Part shown: positions 1-9,530 of the stretch, piece after piece
How positions within the stretch are numbered: the stretch's first letter is position 1
How the letters are laid out: each line of letters opens with the position of its first letter
Origin: Tanypteryx hageni
Lineage: Eukaryota; Arthropoda; Insecta; Odonata; Petaluridae
Length of the DNA: 64,000 bases
Assembly: GCA_028673005.1 (NCBI GenBank)
Contig: CM054114.1
Span: 126,261,307 to 126,325,306, forward strand
Reading direction: 5' to 3'
The notes under the pieces: model-generated
Databases searched by the model: none
Told to the model about the DNA's origin: nothing
What the model saw: the letters and a program-made list of their open reading frames with translations, nothing else
Program-made: the position numbers and the translations under genes

Positions 1-306
1 TAGACGAAAACAAAAACGGCTTAAGACCACTGCGCTATAGGGTGTGAGTTGACATTGTATGCAGATTATCTCCCAAATTGAGCATATTTTGACCAACTGT
101 TTGGGGTATCAAAGTTCAGCTTTTTCTCACGACTACAGCTGGTCTTTTCATAACCAAAATATGCACATCACTGAGCGATCGTAGTGTGAACATATTTTTT
201 TCTTAAAAGTTACTATAAATCAATTACTAATAGAAAATAAGAATTAGAACACTGTTGTCGATATGATTTTGTATTTATGTGAGAAATGTATGCTAATGGT
301 ATAGAT

Positions 307-1004
307 CAGTGGTCGCCAACATTTATATTAACAAGTGCGCATCGGAATTTCTGAACTTCATCGCGGGCGCACCCTGAAATACACAATATGCATATTGTAT
401 GGGTACGCATAAAAAAGAAAGAAAAATATTTTATCTCACAATTATCATTTTATTCAATCAAAAGGTCTTATATAACAATTGCTTAATATTTCTTAATTAA
501 CTATAAGGCATATAAACATTAATTCGACCTCATTTTATTTATTTATGAATTTCGGTAAAAGTTTCAATGGGATGGTTAAAATATTATTGTTTAAAGTCAG
601 GATCATAATTTGACACTGCAGTTTTCAAACAGTCACTAAGATTGTCATCAGAAAGGCGATATCTATACTTTGTTTTCGCAATTTGCATTGTCGAGAACGT
701 TGATTCACACAGATAAGTTGATCCAAAATATGACTTAATATTCACCGGAATTTTTCAGCTATGGGAACTTTGTGTGGTTTACTAATTTCCAGAAATTTTT
801 GTCTGCATGGCAAGCCTTGAGGGTTATGTTGTTCTGTAGTTCCAAAATTTCTAATTCTAACTCTTCAACATTAGCTTCGTAAATTTTATTAATACCTTTG
901 GTAACGATAATGATGTCAAAAGTATTAAATGGATTTTCATAAAAAAGTATGATGGGCTCGATTTTTCTTTTTTTAATATATTCAAGCAATATTTTAAAAT
1001 TCAT
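307..1004 (-). mobile_element. Broken hAT transposon, 3' end with one terminal repeat
   Basis: The plus-strand edge at 307 reads CAGTGGTCGCCAAC, the kind of terminal sequence that hAT elements carry. It is preceded by GTATAGAT (299-306), a possible 8-bp target duplication, but I could not find the partner end. Inside, on the minus strand, lies the C-terminal part of a hAT transposase (584-1004). The other half of the element is missing or unrecognisable above about 1005, where a different hAT fragment follows. The terminal repeat and the coding remnant are seen; joining them into one element is inference from their spacing and orientation. Confidence 0.6.
584..1004 (-). pseudogene. hAT transposase C-terminal remnant
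   Basis: The minus strand encodes the end of a hAT-family transposase. An open stretch (1004 to 759) with an acidic, leucine-rich segment ends at a stop. A shifted frame then carries a hAT dimerisation motif including YLCESTFSTMQIAKTKYR and continues to a TAA at 586-584. The CESTFSTM block corresponds to the conserved E-R/S-x-F-S-x-M helix of the hAT C-terminal dimerisation domain, and the residues after it (RLSDDNLSDCLK) fit the usual continuation. The break near 760 and the absence of the zinc-finger and catalytic regions make this a dead fragment. The closest groups I know of are the domesticated ZBED/SCAN-type hAT proteins, but the subfamily is uncertain. Confidence 0.72.
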
Positions 1005-1137
1005 ACATTACCATAAAAATTATTCATAAATAATTTTATGAGCAAATACAACATGATATTATTAAAATATTATCAAATAATGTAAAGCTGGAAATTTGTA
1101 ATGAAGTCCCATTTTTCTGACACCACTCAAGATACAT

Positions 1138-1431
1138 ATAACTAAAAAAGATCAACTAGGTTTAGTAGTTCAGTATGTTTCCATTGAAGGAGGTGAGAAC
1201 GGCGTTTAGAATAAACTTAATGTGAATGAATCTTTTCTCGTATTACTGTAGTAAGCGATCATTCGGCAGGACTTACAAAACTTCTGGAAGATAATTTAAA
1301 AGACTGGCCTGGATCTAAATAAAATGCGTGGTCAAAGTTATGATGAAGCAGGTGTTATGAGCGGAATATATGGCGGGGTGCAGGCTAAATTTAAAGCAAA
1401 ATATAAAAATGCTAAATATGTCCATTGTGCC
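1138..1431 (+). pseudogene. hAT transposase internal fragment (ZMYM-like group)
   Basis: In shifting frames the plus strand encodes pieces of the central region of a hAT transposase. First comes a segment with KKDQLGLVVQYVSIEGG, then NVNESFLVLL, then near 1310-1430 GLDLNKMRGQSYDEAGVMSG followed by GGVQAKFKAKYKNAKYVHCA. The RGQSYD...M.G...GVQ pattern is typical of the region before the CxxH motif in ZMYM1-like and related hAT transposases. Stops and frameshifts separate the pieces. The fragment ends exactly where a small inverted-repeat element begins at 1432, so that element probably interrupted it. It belongs to a different element from the minus-strand remnant just before it. Confidence 0.65.
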
Positions 1432-1512
1432 TAGGGATTGCAATCCCGGCGAAATTTTTCAATCCCGGGATTTCGGGATTCTGTTTTTCCCATCCCTGGA
1501 TTGCAACCCCTA
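1432..1512. mobile_element. 81-bp element made almost only of inverted termini
   Basis: The segment starts TAGGGATTGCAATCC and ends GGATTGCAACCCCTA, which is the inverted complement with one mismatch. Between the ends are further ATCCCGGGATT-type palindromes. It sits directly against the broken hAT fragment on its left. No matching 8-bp target duplication is visible (ATTGTGCC on the left, GGAATGGT on the right), so the edges may be eroded or a neighbouring deletion may have removed one. It resembles the ends of hAT MITEs such as the one at 24746, with the interior lost. Confidence 0.5.
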
Positions 1513-1791
1513 GGAATGGTTGAGAAACTCACCGGTGGGATGCTTATGGCAGTTAGGCTCCACAAGTTCGCTGAAGTTGACGCTCAATGGGGGTCGATGT
1601 TTAATCTGCAATTTACGTGCATTAACTGCAAGTCCGGTTTGGACCCACAGGCTTTCACCACTATCACCTCAGTGGAATGCACAACACTGTTATTGATAAC
1701 TTACAAATTTCAATAGCGCTGCTATGCTGAAGTTCACTAAAATTTTTACAAAACTTGAACCTTGTATGACTACCCGAACGGCGCAATAAAA
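1513..1791. other. Unassigned stretch
   Basis: A short open frame covers part of this stretch but has no recognisable domain. I see no terminal repeats of its own. It separates the 81-bp element from the first copy of repeat family B. Confidence 0.4.
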
Positions 1792-2404
1792 ATTTTCATG
1801 ACACTTGGTTGAAATCTCTTGCTACATGGGCCGAGCTCCCGAGGATGGTTTTTGTTGCGAATAATGAGGTCCCGGGTTCGATTCCAGGACTGTCCTTCCC
1901 ATTTGATTTAAATGGGAAATCTGAAATCCATCGTGAAGGGTAATTTTCTTTTGCACATTAAAATATCTTAGAATTGTAATATTGGAGCGAATTTTGTGCT
2001 ATTCTTTGAGGAAAGGAATGAAGATTCTAATTTTTATCGTAGAATTTTGTTTATCGATTATATTTCTTAGAATTTTGCGTCAACACCGGCGATTTTGCAT
2101 TTTTTATCACTCATTACAAGAGTGTTGCCATAGCAATGACTATTGTTGGACTCAGATTCGGTATATTCTAAATATGTACACGCGTTATTTTTGCTGCACA
2201 AATACGCGTGATCAATTTAATATTCCATTTCAGTGTATTTGTAATATTTTATAACGCTAAATTATGAAATTTGGAAACACAAAGAGCTACATATCCGCGG
2301 CGTCTTTAAAGCTAATATTCAAGTCAATATAAGTGCCATTTATTTTAATTTAATTATTATTAAATGGAAAGTAGGCATCATAAGTTCCGTTTGGATCATC
2401 TTTT
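1792..2404 (+). repeat. Interspersed repeat family B, copy 1 (5' truncated)
   Basis: This copy matches, base for base over long runs, the segments at 4172-3475 (minus strand) and 47150-47753 (plus). It starts abruptly inside the consensus at ATTTTCATGACACTTGG and lacks the CTGTCTGTC-rich head seen in the other two. It contains a T-arm-like stretch CCCGGGTTCGATTCCAGGAC (about 1870-1889), the kind of sequence that forms a pol III B box. An open frame of about 90 codons lies inside but lacks an ATG and exists only because the repeat happens to be open there. Copies 1 and 2 form an inverted pair about 1.1 kb apart. The class is not established. Confidence 0.75.
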
Positions 2405-2529
2405 TATTTTATTCTCCCTTTTTTTTTAATTTAAAAAAGGTTTTATATCAACCCTGGATCATAAACAAGCAATTGGCAACCTTATTTTTATTTTTCCTTT
2501 CTTTCTAAATGATTTTTCAATTGTTGATT

Positions 2530-2622
2530 TGAATCCCGGGAAATTCCCGGGATTTATAATTTTGGATCCTGGAATCCCGGGATTGTGAAAGAACCGGGAA
2601 ATGACAAGCACTACTACCAATA
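2530..2622. repeat. hAT-like terminus with CCCGGGATT palindromes
   Basis: Several copies of AATCCCGGGA(T) in both directions are packed into 90 bases, ending GGGAAATGACAAGCACTA. Dense ATCCCGGGAT palindromes next to a terminal repeat are common at the ends of some hAT elements. No partner end or target duplication was identified, so this is a probable solo end. Confidence 0.4.
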
Positions 2623-3474
2623 ACCAAAGTTGTACCAGAATGATCGGAAAGTGGTGCCAGCAAATACTTGCTATTATCTTAGTTGCCTCATATACCAAAA
2701 TCCATAATCTAATTCACCTTTCGCTTTCATCAAACTGCTTAAATAAACTATTTGGTAACTGCACATGGTAAGTGTACATTTTTCCACTTCGGTTAGATGA
2801 TTTTGATGTCACTTTTTCTGGGATACATATTTCTTTTTTACGACAACGTCCATAGGGTACATGCAAAAAAGTTCGAATAGCACTGATCTAAACTCGAAGA
2901 AGCATCAGGGCCACATTGGAGCGATGGGTGTTACAGAAGAGTCGCATTGGGATTATAGTTGTTTAGTGAGTGCCAGAGTGTGCAGAATAGACTTTATCTG
3001 TTTTAAAATAAAAAACGGATACTAAGAAATCGCGTTCTCGTAGCACTTTAATAATTACGAAAAGCCTCTTCTCCTTTCCACGAAAATAAAGTATGCATAT
3101 TTATATAAAATCTCAAAAGATTTATTTAATGCAAATTTTACATTTGGGCCGCAGTAAGGCACACAATGGGCCGCCGTTTCGACCTGCTTAATCTATAGAC
3201 TGAAACAAAAATATTCAAGCGCGGCATTTTAAGTATACGGAAATTTATCAGCGCAGTGATATTTTGGGTCGTCGGTGGGCTTCTTTTTTCCGTTACATTT
3301 AGCGAATACCATTTTGGCGTTTTGACAAGTAAATTTAACTCGTTTAAATTTGCATGCAAAATTTTTGAGCGCATTTCACGAAAAAAATTTTACGTTGACG
3401 TTTAACCGATGCAATATCGTCGAAAAAAATTCACAAAAATATTGTTTTACTCTTTCGCATATTCTCAAACAAAA
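2623..3474. other. Unassigned spacer between the inverted family B copies
   Basis: AT-rich sequence without a convincing gene or terminal repeat. Short open frames on the minus strand (3374-3138 and others) show no domain or consistent composition. Confidence 0.45.
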
Positions 3475-4172
3475 TGATCCAAACAGAACTTATGATTCCT
3501 ATTTTCCATTTTAGCATTTATTTAATACTTATATTGGCTTTAATATCTTTAAAGTTATCGCGGATATGTAGCTCTTTGTGTTCCCAAATTTCACAATTTA
3601 GCGTTATAAAATATTACAAATACATTCGAACGGAATATTAAACCGATCACGCGTATTTGTGCGGCAAAAATAACTCGTCTACATATTAAAATATACCGAA
3701 TCTGAGTCCAATAAGAGTTGTTGCTATGGCAACACTCTCGTAATGAGTGATTAAAACTGCAAAATCGCCTGTATTTACGCGAAATTCTAAGAATACAATC
3801 GATAAGCAAAATTCTACGATATAAATTAGAATATTCATTCCTTTCCTCAGAGAATAGTACAAAACTCGCTCCGATATTACAATTCTAAGATATTTTAATG
3901 TGCAAGAGAAAATTACCCTTCACGATGGATTTGAGATTTCCCATGTAAATAAAATGGGAAGGATAGTTCCTCGAATCGAACCCGGAACTTTAACCTTCGC
4001 AACAAAAACTATCCTCTGGAGCTCGGCCCATGTAGCAAGAGATTTCCGCCAAGTGTCATGAAAATCGGTCCACTGGTTCAAAAGTTAATAGAAGGGTACG
4101 GACAGATAGACAGAGAGACGGACAGACACAACGACAAAATTATAAGCCTATTTCCTTTCTGGAAAGTAGGCT
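3475..4172 (-). repeat. Interspersed repeat family B, copy 2 (longest copy)
   Basis: Read on the minus strand, this copy starts with AGCCTACTTTCC, four bases, then AGGAAATAGGCT, which can fold into a near-perfect hairpin. A CTGTCNGTC-rich stretch follows, then a phrase close to TTTTGAACCAGTGGACCGAT, then the T-arm-like TTCCGGGTTCGATTC. The tail (GTTTGGATCATTTTG) is shared with copy 1 but not with copy 3. Orientation is opposite to copy 1, giving two long arms with a 1.1-kb spacer. It is not protein-coding; the internal frame is broken relative to the other copies. Confidence 0.75.
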
Positions 4173-5261
4173 AAAAATAATCGATCCTAAGGTAAAGAAT
4201 GGCGCAAGGAGAACGAAGTTTCGGAACGTTTGCACGCGTTCCGGCTAAAAGAAGCGCTCAGTTCTCCCCCCCCCCCTCCCTCCCCCCCCCCCCAAGAAGG
4301 ATGAGTTATCCCACCCCCTCAATTCGCTAACATGCATACAATGATCGCGAATGTAGTTCCCGCTTTATTTTCGGTCCTTCCAAAAACAGAATTACGGAAG
4401 ACGGGAAAGTGGTTCTCCTTCGGTTTTTTTTGTACTTGGAGAGCGGAAGTCGAGGAAGTATAGGTAGGGGGTTTAAGGTGGTGTAGAGGGAGAGACTCTC
4501 TCCCTTTCCGAAGGCTTTACGTCCCTGCCTCCGCACTCGCGTCTTCTGTCTGTTTTTTCGGGGATCGTGCGGAGTGTGGGAAATTTTTCGTCCGCCTGTT
4601 GTAAACCCGTCGCTCATTCTCGCCGTTTCATCACGGCTCGACATTGTTCGTCGTGCGAAAGGGGACGATGACCTGGAAATTGTGCGTTTGCACCCATTCG
4701 GAAAAGGTCTCTTCTTTATTTTTTGTTCTTCCTGTTTATTTCGGCTACATTGTACGCGCGTTCCAAAAAAAGTCTCGGTTCAAATAATGGAGCGATTGAT
4801 CGATCGATCGATGCCTTCGTTTGATCGAGGAACGCGTTAGGTGAACCATAATGAAGGGTAAAAATTAAAGGAGAGAAAGTTCGTTTATGAAACTTCAACT
4901 AGGCGCGTAAGGAAATAAATATCTTCTTCGTGTAATGGTGAAATCGAGTTAAAGAGGTTCGGCTGTTTTCTATATCATCCGAGAATCATTTTGTAACATG
5001 TGTTTTATATTATTCTATTTTCCCGTCCTATTTCTTTCGGAATGTAATAATTTATTTATACATTTTTATGCCATAAATATTAACTGCAATGGTTATATAG
5101 TCGCTCGGTATTAAGCTGCCATATCATTGAATATTTGCGGAGATTCATCAAGGTGAATCAGTTTTCGTCTCCGCTAAGAATGACTCCCGCGAGGTGCTGC
5201 ATTTACATTAATATATGCGTGTCCATTATACTGAAAAAGCTGCTATAAAATGATGCGGAAG
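4173..5261. other. C-tract and unassigned DNA
   Basis: An almost pure C run with two T interruptions lies at 4267-4301. GC-richer DNA follows, with overlapping open frames on both strands between 4327 and 4898 and no recognisable domain or splice-supported exon, so I do not call a gene. AT-rich sequence leads to the next MITE. Confidence 0.45.
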
Positions 5262-5690
5262 AAATGCTAACTTATTACTTATAGTAGTCAACAGGGAATT
5301 ATCGAACACGTCTTGTGGCTGAAAAAAATTCAAGAACAAGCACTTAGAAATACTTGTCTCAGGTATCTCCGGTAGCCACAACAAGATTATAAAATACCAG
5401 ATGCGCATTTCTGCTACAAAGCAGCCGTATTCAGTGGTAATTCACCGAAAATAATTTTTAAAAGAATTTTTAGAACCTATTTTAGGTGAATCACCACTGT
5501 AGACGGCTGCTTGGTAAAGATTTAAAAAAATCTATTTTCGGTAAATCACCACTGAAGACTACTGCTTTGTAGCCGAAATGCGCATCTGGTTTTTTTATAA
5601 CCTTGTTGTGGCTATTGAAGATACCTGAGACAAGTATTTTTAAGTGCTTGTTCTTGAATGATAGTGTTCACCAAGTTTGTGGAAACTTGT
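5262..5690. mobile_element. Foldback MITE, family A, copy 1
   Basis: Long inverted arms face each other. The left arm runs from about 5330 (CAAGAACAAGCACTTAGAAA) through ACTTGTCTCAGGTATCTCC, ATGCGCATTTCTGCTACAAA and CAGTGGTAATTCACCG. The right arm repeats these in reverse complement order and ends CAAGTATTTTTAAGTGCTTG near 5656. An outer left segment (AATTATCGAACACGTCTTGT) recurs at the ends of other family copies. There is no coding sequence. The long arms and short loop are typical of non-autonomous foldback or MITE elements; I did not find a clear target duplication, so the superfamily is open. Confidence 0.7.
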
Positions 5691-6389
5691 AATACCTATT
5701 TGTTTGTTCACTTACAGCTTTCCATTTAAGTCGTAATGCAAATATTTAGTTAAGTTTTATCTGCCAAATAAATGTTTCATTCGTAATAATTGCTGGACCT
5801 TTTGTGCTTTATTTGCACAACATTTGAATAAAAGGACCTCTTACTACTTAATTTAATCTGGCTCATAATTTTCTCCACTTACCTTTAAAGATGATATTTA
5901 CGTGCGACAGAATTATCGTCTGCAAGCACCAGAAATCCTATAGTATCTTGCACCAACAACTGCAAACGACATTTTTTTAATTGGAGGAAGAATGAACACT
6001 GAAGAAAAACAGCGATCGAGAAAAAAGATTTTACAGGAGAGTATTGGCAACAAAAAAGAGGGTACGTAAGGAAGAACGACCGACACACAGACAAACGTCT
6101 TTATTAGGAGGAAATTGATACTACGTATTTGTTTCTTGCGTCACCTTAACGAAGAGAGAGGAGGAGATAATCAGGGCCGGCTTAACACGCTAAGCTTACT
6201 AAGCATTGCATGGGGGCGCCGAAAGATCTGCCATTTTTTTAAACACATTGGTGGACACAAACGTCCTGATAGAAGTATGTAATATGTCACATGTACAATA
6301 ATACGTTTTAAGAAACTTTTAAGGCAGTTTTTAATAAATTTCATTTATTTATGCTAATACTTTATATCATTTTCGGGTATTTTTCTTAC

Positions 6390-6874
6390 GACGTCAATAC
6401 ACGTTGTGTCAAGACATATCCAATTTGATTTCAGTGATTCGACATAACTTTCATAGACGTCGACGTCAATAGACGTTGTGCCAAATTATGTGAATATAGT
6501 TTCTACAAGATGACAATACGTGAAGACACACCCACAGTTTTTTATTCATGAAAAATAAATAAAAAATTTATATCATCTAAGAATGTGTTTATTATTTAAC
6601 TTAGCGTATATCACAAAAAATAATGAAATTGAATGAAGAAAAGTAATCAGCCAAAACTGATTGACAACTTTCAACAAATCTTCCGTTGGTATGGCAGTAG
6701 AGATATCGAAAGTGCACGTGTTGTGACACAGGAGTTTTAGTTACATTGTACGTTAATACAGACCGCGAAGTCTCTACACGTTGTGTCAAAATGTTGCTAT
6801 ATCTCGCTGACGTCATTAGACATTCTGCCGTATCATATGAATCATCGGCAGATGACGTCTATAGATGTTCTGTC
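6390..6874 (+). repeat. Subterminal iterons of the hAT element
   Basis: Five copies of a 21-bp motif in the same direction are at 6390-6410, 6462-6482, 6767-6787, 6809-6829 and 6854-6874. The rough consensus is GACGTC, two bases, TAGACRTTSTG, then YC. Copies differ at a few positions, and weaker partial matches occur near 6511 and 6708. Short repeated motifs inside the ends of hAT elements are known to act as transposase-binding sites; that role here is inference. Confidence 0.6.
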
Positions 6875-7376
6875 CGCTAATGTGTTAATAAAGATAAAGG
6901 ACCCCACACACACACACACTATCTTTTCTTTTGATAATTAAATATGGAGAGTTTCTTCTCAAATTTCAAATGGTTGCGAGCTCCTTTCCTCCTTATCCCA
7001 ATATACTACTACAGGAAGTAAAGTAAATAGTATGTAAGAACGAAATAACGTTGTTGTCTCCTTCGCCAATGCTCAACATCCCACCAAGCCGAAATAGCCC
7101 ACAAAATCTTTCCCTCACCCCGGGTGAGCCACCCCCAAAAAATATCACTTCCATCCTTACTCTCCGTTATTGCCCTTTAAAACTCAGTTCATTGTAAGCC
7201 TTGATAATGGACGGAAGTCTAAAAACGTTTCTCTCAAAATAATAAACTGTGGTAAAAAGTGCAGTGTAATTATTTATTTATTCACTCTGGGACTTAAAGT
7301 TAATTATCATTATATTCCATTAGCATTAACTAATCAGCATTATAATTTAGAAAATATAATTTTTTAGCCGTCGAAA

Positions 7377-9222
7377 ATGGAAAGGAATAAGCTATCTGGT
7401 GCACAAAACAAGAAACGAAAAGCTGAGAGGGAACTGGAGCTGCATAAGCACAAGGGCTCGTTGGAAAAGTATTTGAAGAGGGGCATCGCGAATCAAGAAC
7501 TCGGTGAAGACACTGAACACAGTCTTGGAAATATGACATCTGAGATTAAGAATGGAGAAGAAAAAGTTGACGAGACACAAAAGGGAACCGTCAAAATTTA
7601 TGAATTTGGCATTCCTCAAGCCGAAGTGAAGAACGAAGAGCTGAAACCAACACTTGAAGACATTAATGTAGAAGACAAGTGTGGCTTTTGACGTAGCAGA
7701 CCCTGCAACTTGGCCTTTGCTGATAAGTGACAAAATAAGAAAGATCGTAATTGAAAGAGGGTCAGTACAAATAGCAAATTTTGATTTTCCAAGAGATAGT
7801 ACTGGTCGTAAGTTCAGTCAGGCTTACTATGTTAGAAAATTGACTAACAAAGAAAATATTCATAGAGACTGGGTATATACCATGAAGGGGAACTGTGTAT
7901 TTTGCTTCTGTTGCAAAAATTTTAACTGTGTCTCTAATAGTCAGTTAATATCGTCAGGTTACAATAACTGGCAAAATTTAACAGTTACCTTAAGTACCCA
8001 CGAGCTCAGTAAAAGTCATTTAAGTAATTTAAGAGTGTGGTATTTTTTAAAGAAAAATTGAAAATGTTCGGTACAATAGATATTGAAAAATCGAAATATT
8101 TTTCAATTATGCTAGACTGCAAACAACAGATGTCAATCATTGCACGTTATGTAAACGTCAACGAAAGTAATGTTTCCGTTGAAGAAAGTTTCCTGGGATT
8201 CATAGAAATCACAGACGCGACTGGAGAGAATTTATCCCACCTTTTAACAAAAATTCTTAAAGATTTAAACTTAAATATTGACGACTTAAGAGGGCAGGGA
8301 TATGATAATGCTGCCAATATGAAGGGGAAACATCACGGGCTTTGAAAGCATGTTTTACAAATGAAACCTCGAGCTTTCTTTATCCCATGTGGAGCCCATT
8401 CTTTAAACTTAGTAGTTAATGATGCTGCTAAAATTAATTGTAAAATTGTTGGTTTTTTTGACACAATTCAAGAATTATACAACTTTTTCAGTGCTTTCAC
8501 AAAACGGTGGGACGCATTACTCAAAAATGTCAAAAAATTACTCCAAAACCTCTGTCCGATACGAGATGGGAGTCGAGGGTTAACGCCATACGTCCCTTAA
8601 GTTATAATATTGGAGAGATCTACGATGCCCTAATAGAGTTTGTAGAACTGGATAAGTCAGATGTAAAAACAAAATTTGAAGCTCGAGTCTTAGCTTCAAA
8701 AATAAAGGAGTTTGAATTTTTGTGCTCAGTTGTGGTGTGGATACAATTGGATACAATTCATAATTCCATAGGACGGTTTGAATTATTAAAAAAACACGAA
8801 AGCTATTTCAATTTTTATACGATTTAAAAAAAATTGAAAGTATTCCCACCAGTGAATTAAAAATTTTTTGTCTAAATTTATAATCAGTCTTGACGAGTGG
8901 GAACAATAAAGACTTGAATGGCGTTGAATTTTATGAGGAGCGTATTGTTTTAAAAGATTTTATTAGTTTTAATAATTACAACTCACCACTATTCGTTTTA
9001 AGAGAAATTTATAAAAATAACCTGAAAACTGCCTTTTGTAATATTGTCATTGCTTTAAGAATACTATTAACACTTCCAGTATCAATAGCAACAGGAGAAA
9101 GATCGTTCTCAAAATTAACGATAATAAAAAATTATTTACGCTCGACAATTTCACAGGAGCGGTTAGTAGGCCTTTCGATGATTGCTATTGAAAATGATAT
9201 TTTAAATAAGATTAAGTATTGA
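7377..9222 (+). pseudogene. hAT transposase (ZMYM1-like), broken
   Basis: The ATG at 7377 opens a lysine-rich N-terminus (NKKRKAERELELHKHKGSLE). After a frameshift near 7685 comes a TTF-type zinc finger region: DPATWPLL, then NCVFCFCCKNF, then HELSKSH. At about 8037-8061 the frame shifts and the sequence jumps to the core beginning KYFSIMLDC, so a large internal part appears deleted. RGQGYDNAANM follows; a TGA at 8343-8345 interrupts before PCGAHSLNLVVNDAAK, which carries the hAT CxxH motif. A shift near 8510-8560 leads to the SDTRWESR motif, and the C-terminus (8890-9222) has the dimerisation segment TGERSFSKLTIIKNYLRS. All landmarks are in family order, but no single frame joins them, so it cannot encode an active enzyme. 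Confidence 0.85.
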
Positions 9223-9530
9223 CACCATAACAGATGAATTTGCTTGTATTAAAGCCAGATAGGTGAATTTGTAGTTAGTCTTTTTTCTGTAACTTGTATT
9301 TCTGTTTTTTACGTTTAAAGCGTTGATTTAGAACATAATAAATACATAGATGAATCTTGCATATGTATTTTATTATTTTACCCTTATACCGACTTTCCCC
9401 TTTTTGATGTACTTTTTTTAACTTATTATGTTCGAACAAATGTTACATGAGCATGGTTGGGCGAAGGGATGCGCCAAATGAACATTTGCATTGGAGAGCC
9501 AATGAGGCTTAGGCCAGCCCTGGAAATAAT

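Larger units (their letters stand above)
6172..9522 (+). mobile_element. hAT transposon with 8-bp target duplication
   Basis: The element is bounded by CAGGGCCGGCTTAA at 6172 and the inverted CAGGGCTGGCCTAA ending at 9522. The flanks are GAGATAAT (6164-6171) and GAAATAAT (9523-9530), an 8-bp duplication with one mismatch, as expected for hAT. The host site is a purine-rich tract that continues on both sides. Inside are a 5' non-coding segment with iterated motifs (6390-6874) and a broken transposase (7377-9222). The length of 3351 bp is close to that of a full hAT element, although part of the transposase appears deleted. One TSD mismatch and several frame breaks indicate an old insertion. 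Confidence 0.85.

Noticed and set aside
1982..2254. Open frame of 90 codons, with a close relative at 47444-47728
   Set aside because: Neither starts with ATG, both lie inside interspersed repeat family B, and the third copy has a shifted frame.
4327..4898. Overlapping open frames on both strands in a GC-richer patch
   Set aside because: No domain, no splice-supported model, and opposite-strand frames of equal quality.
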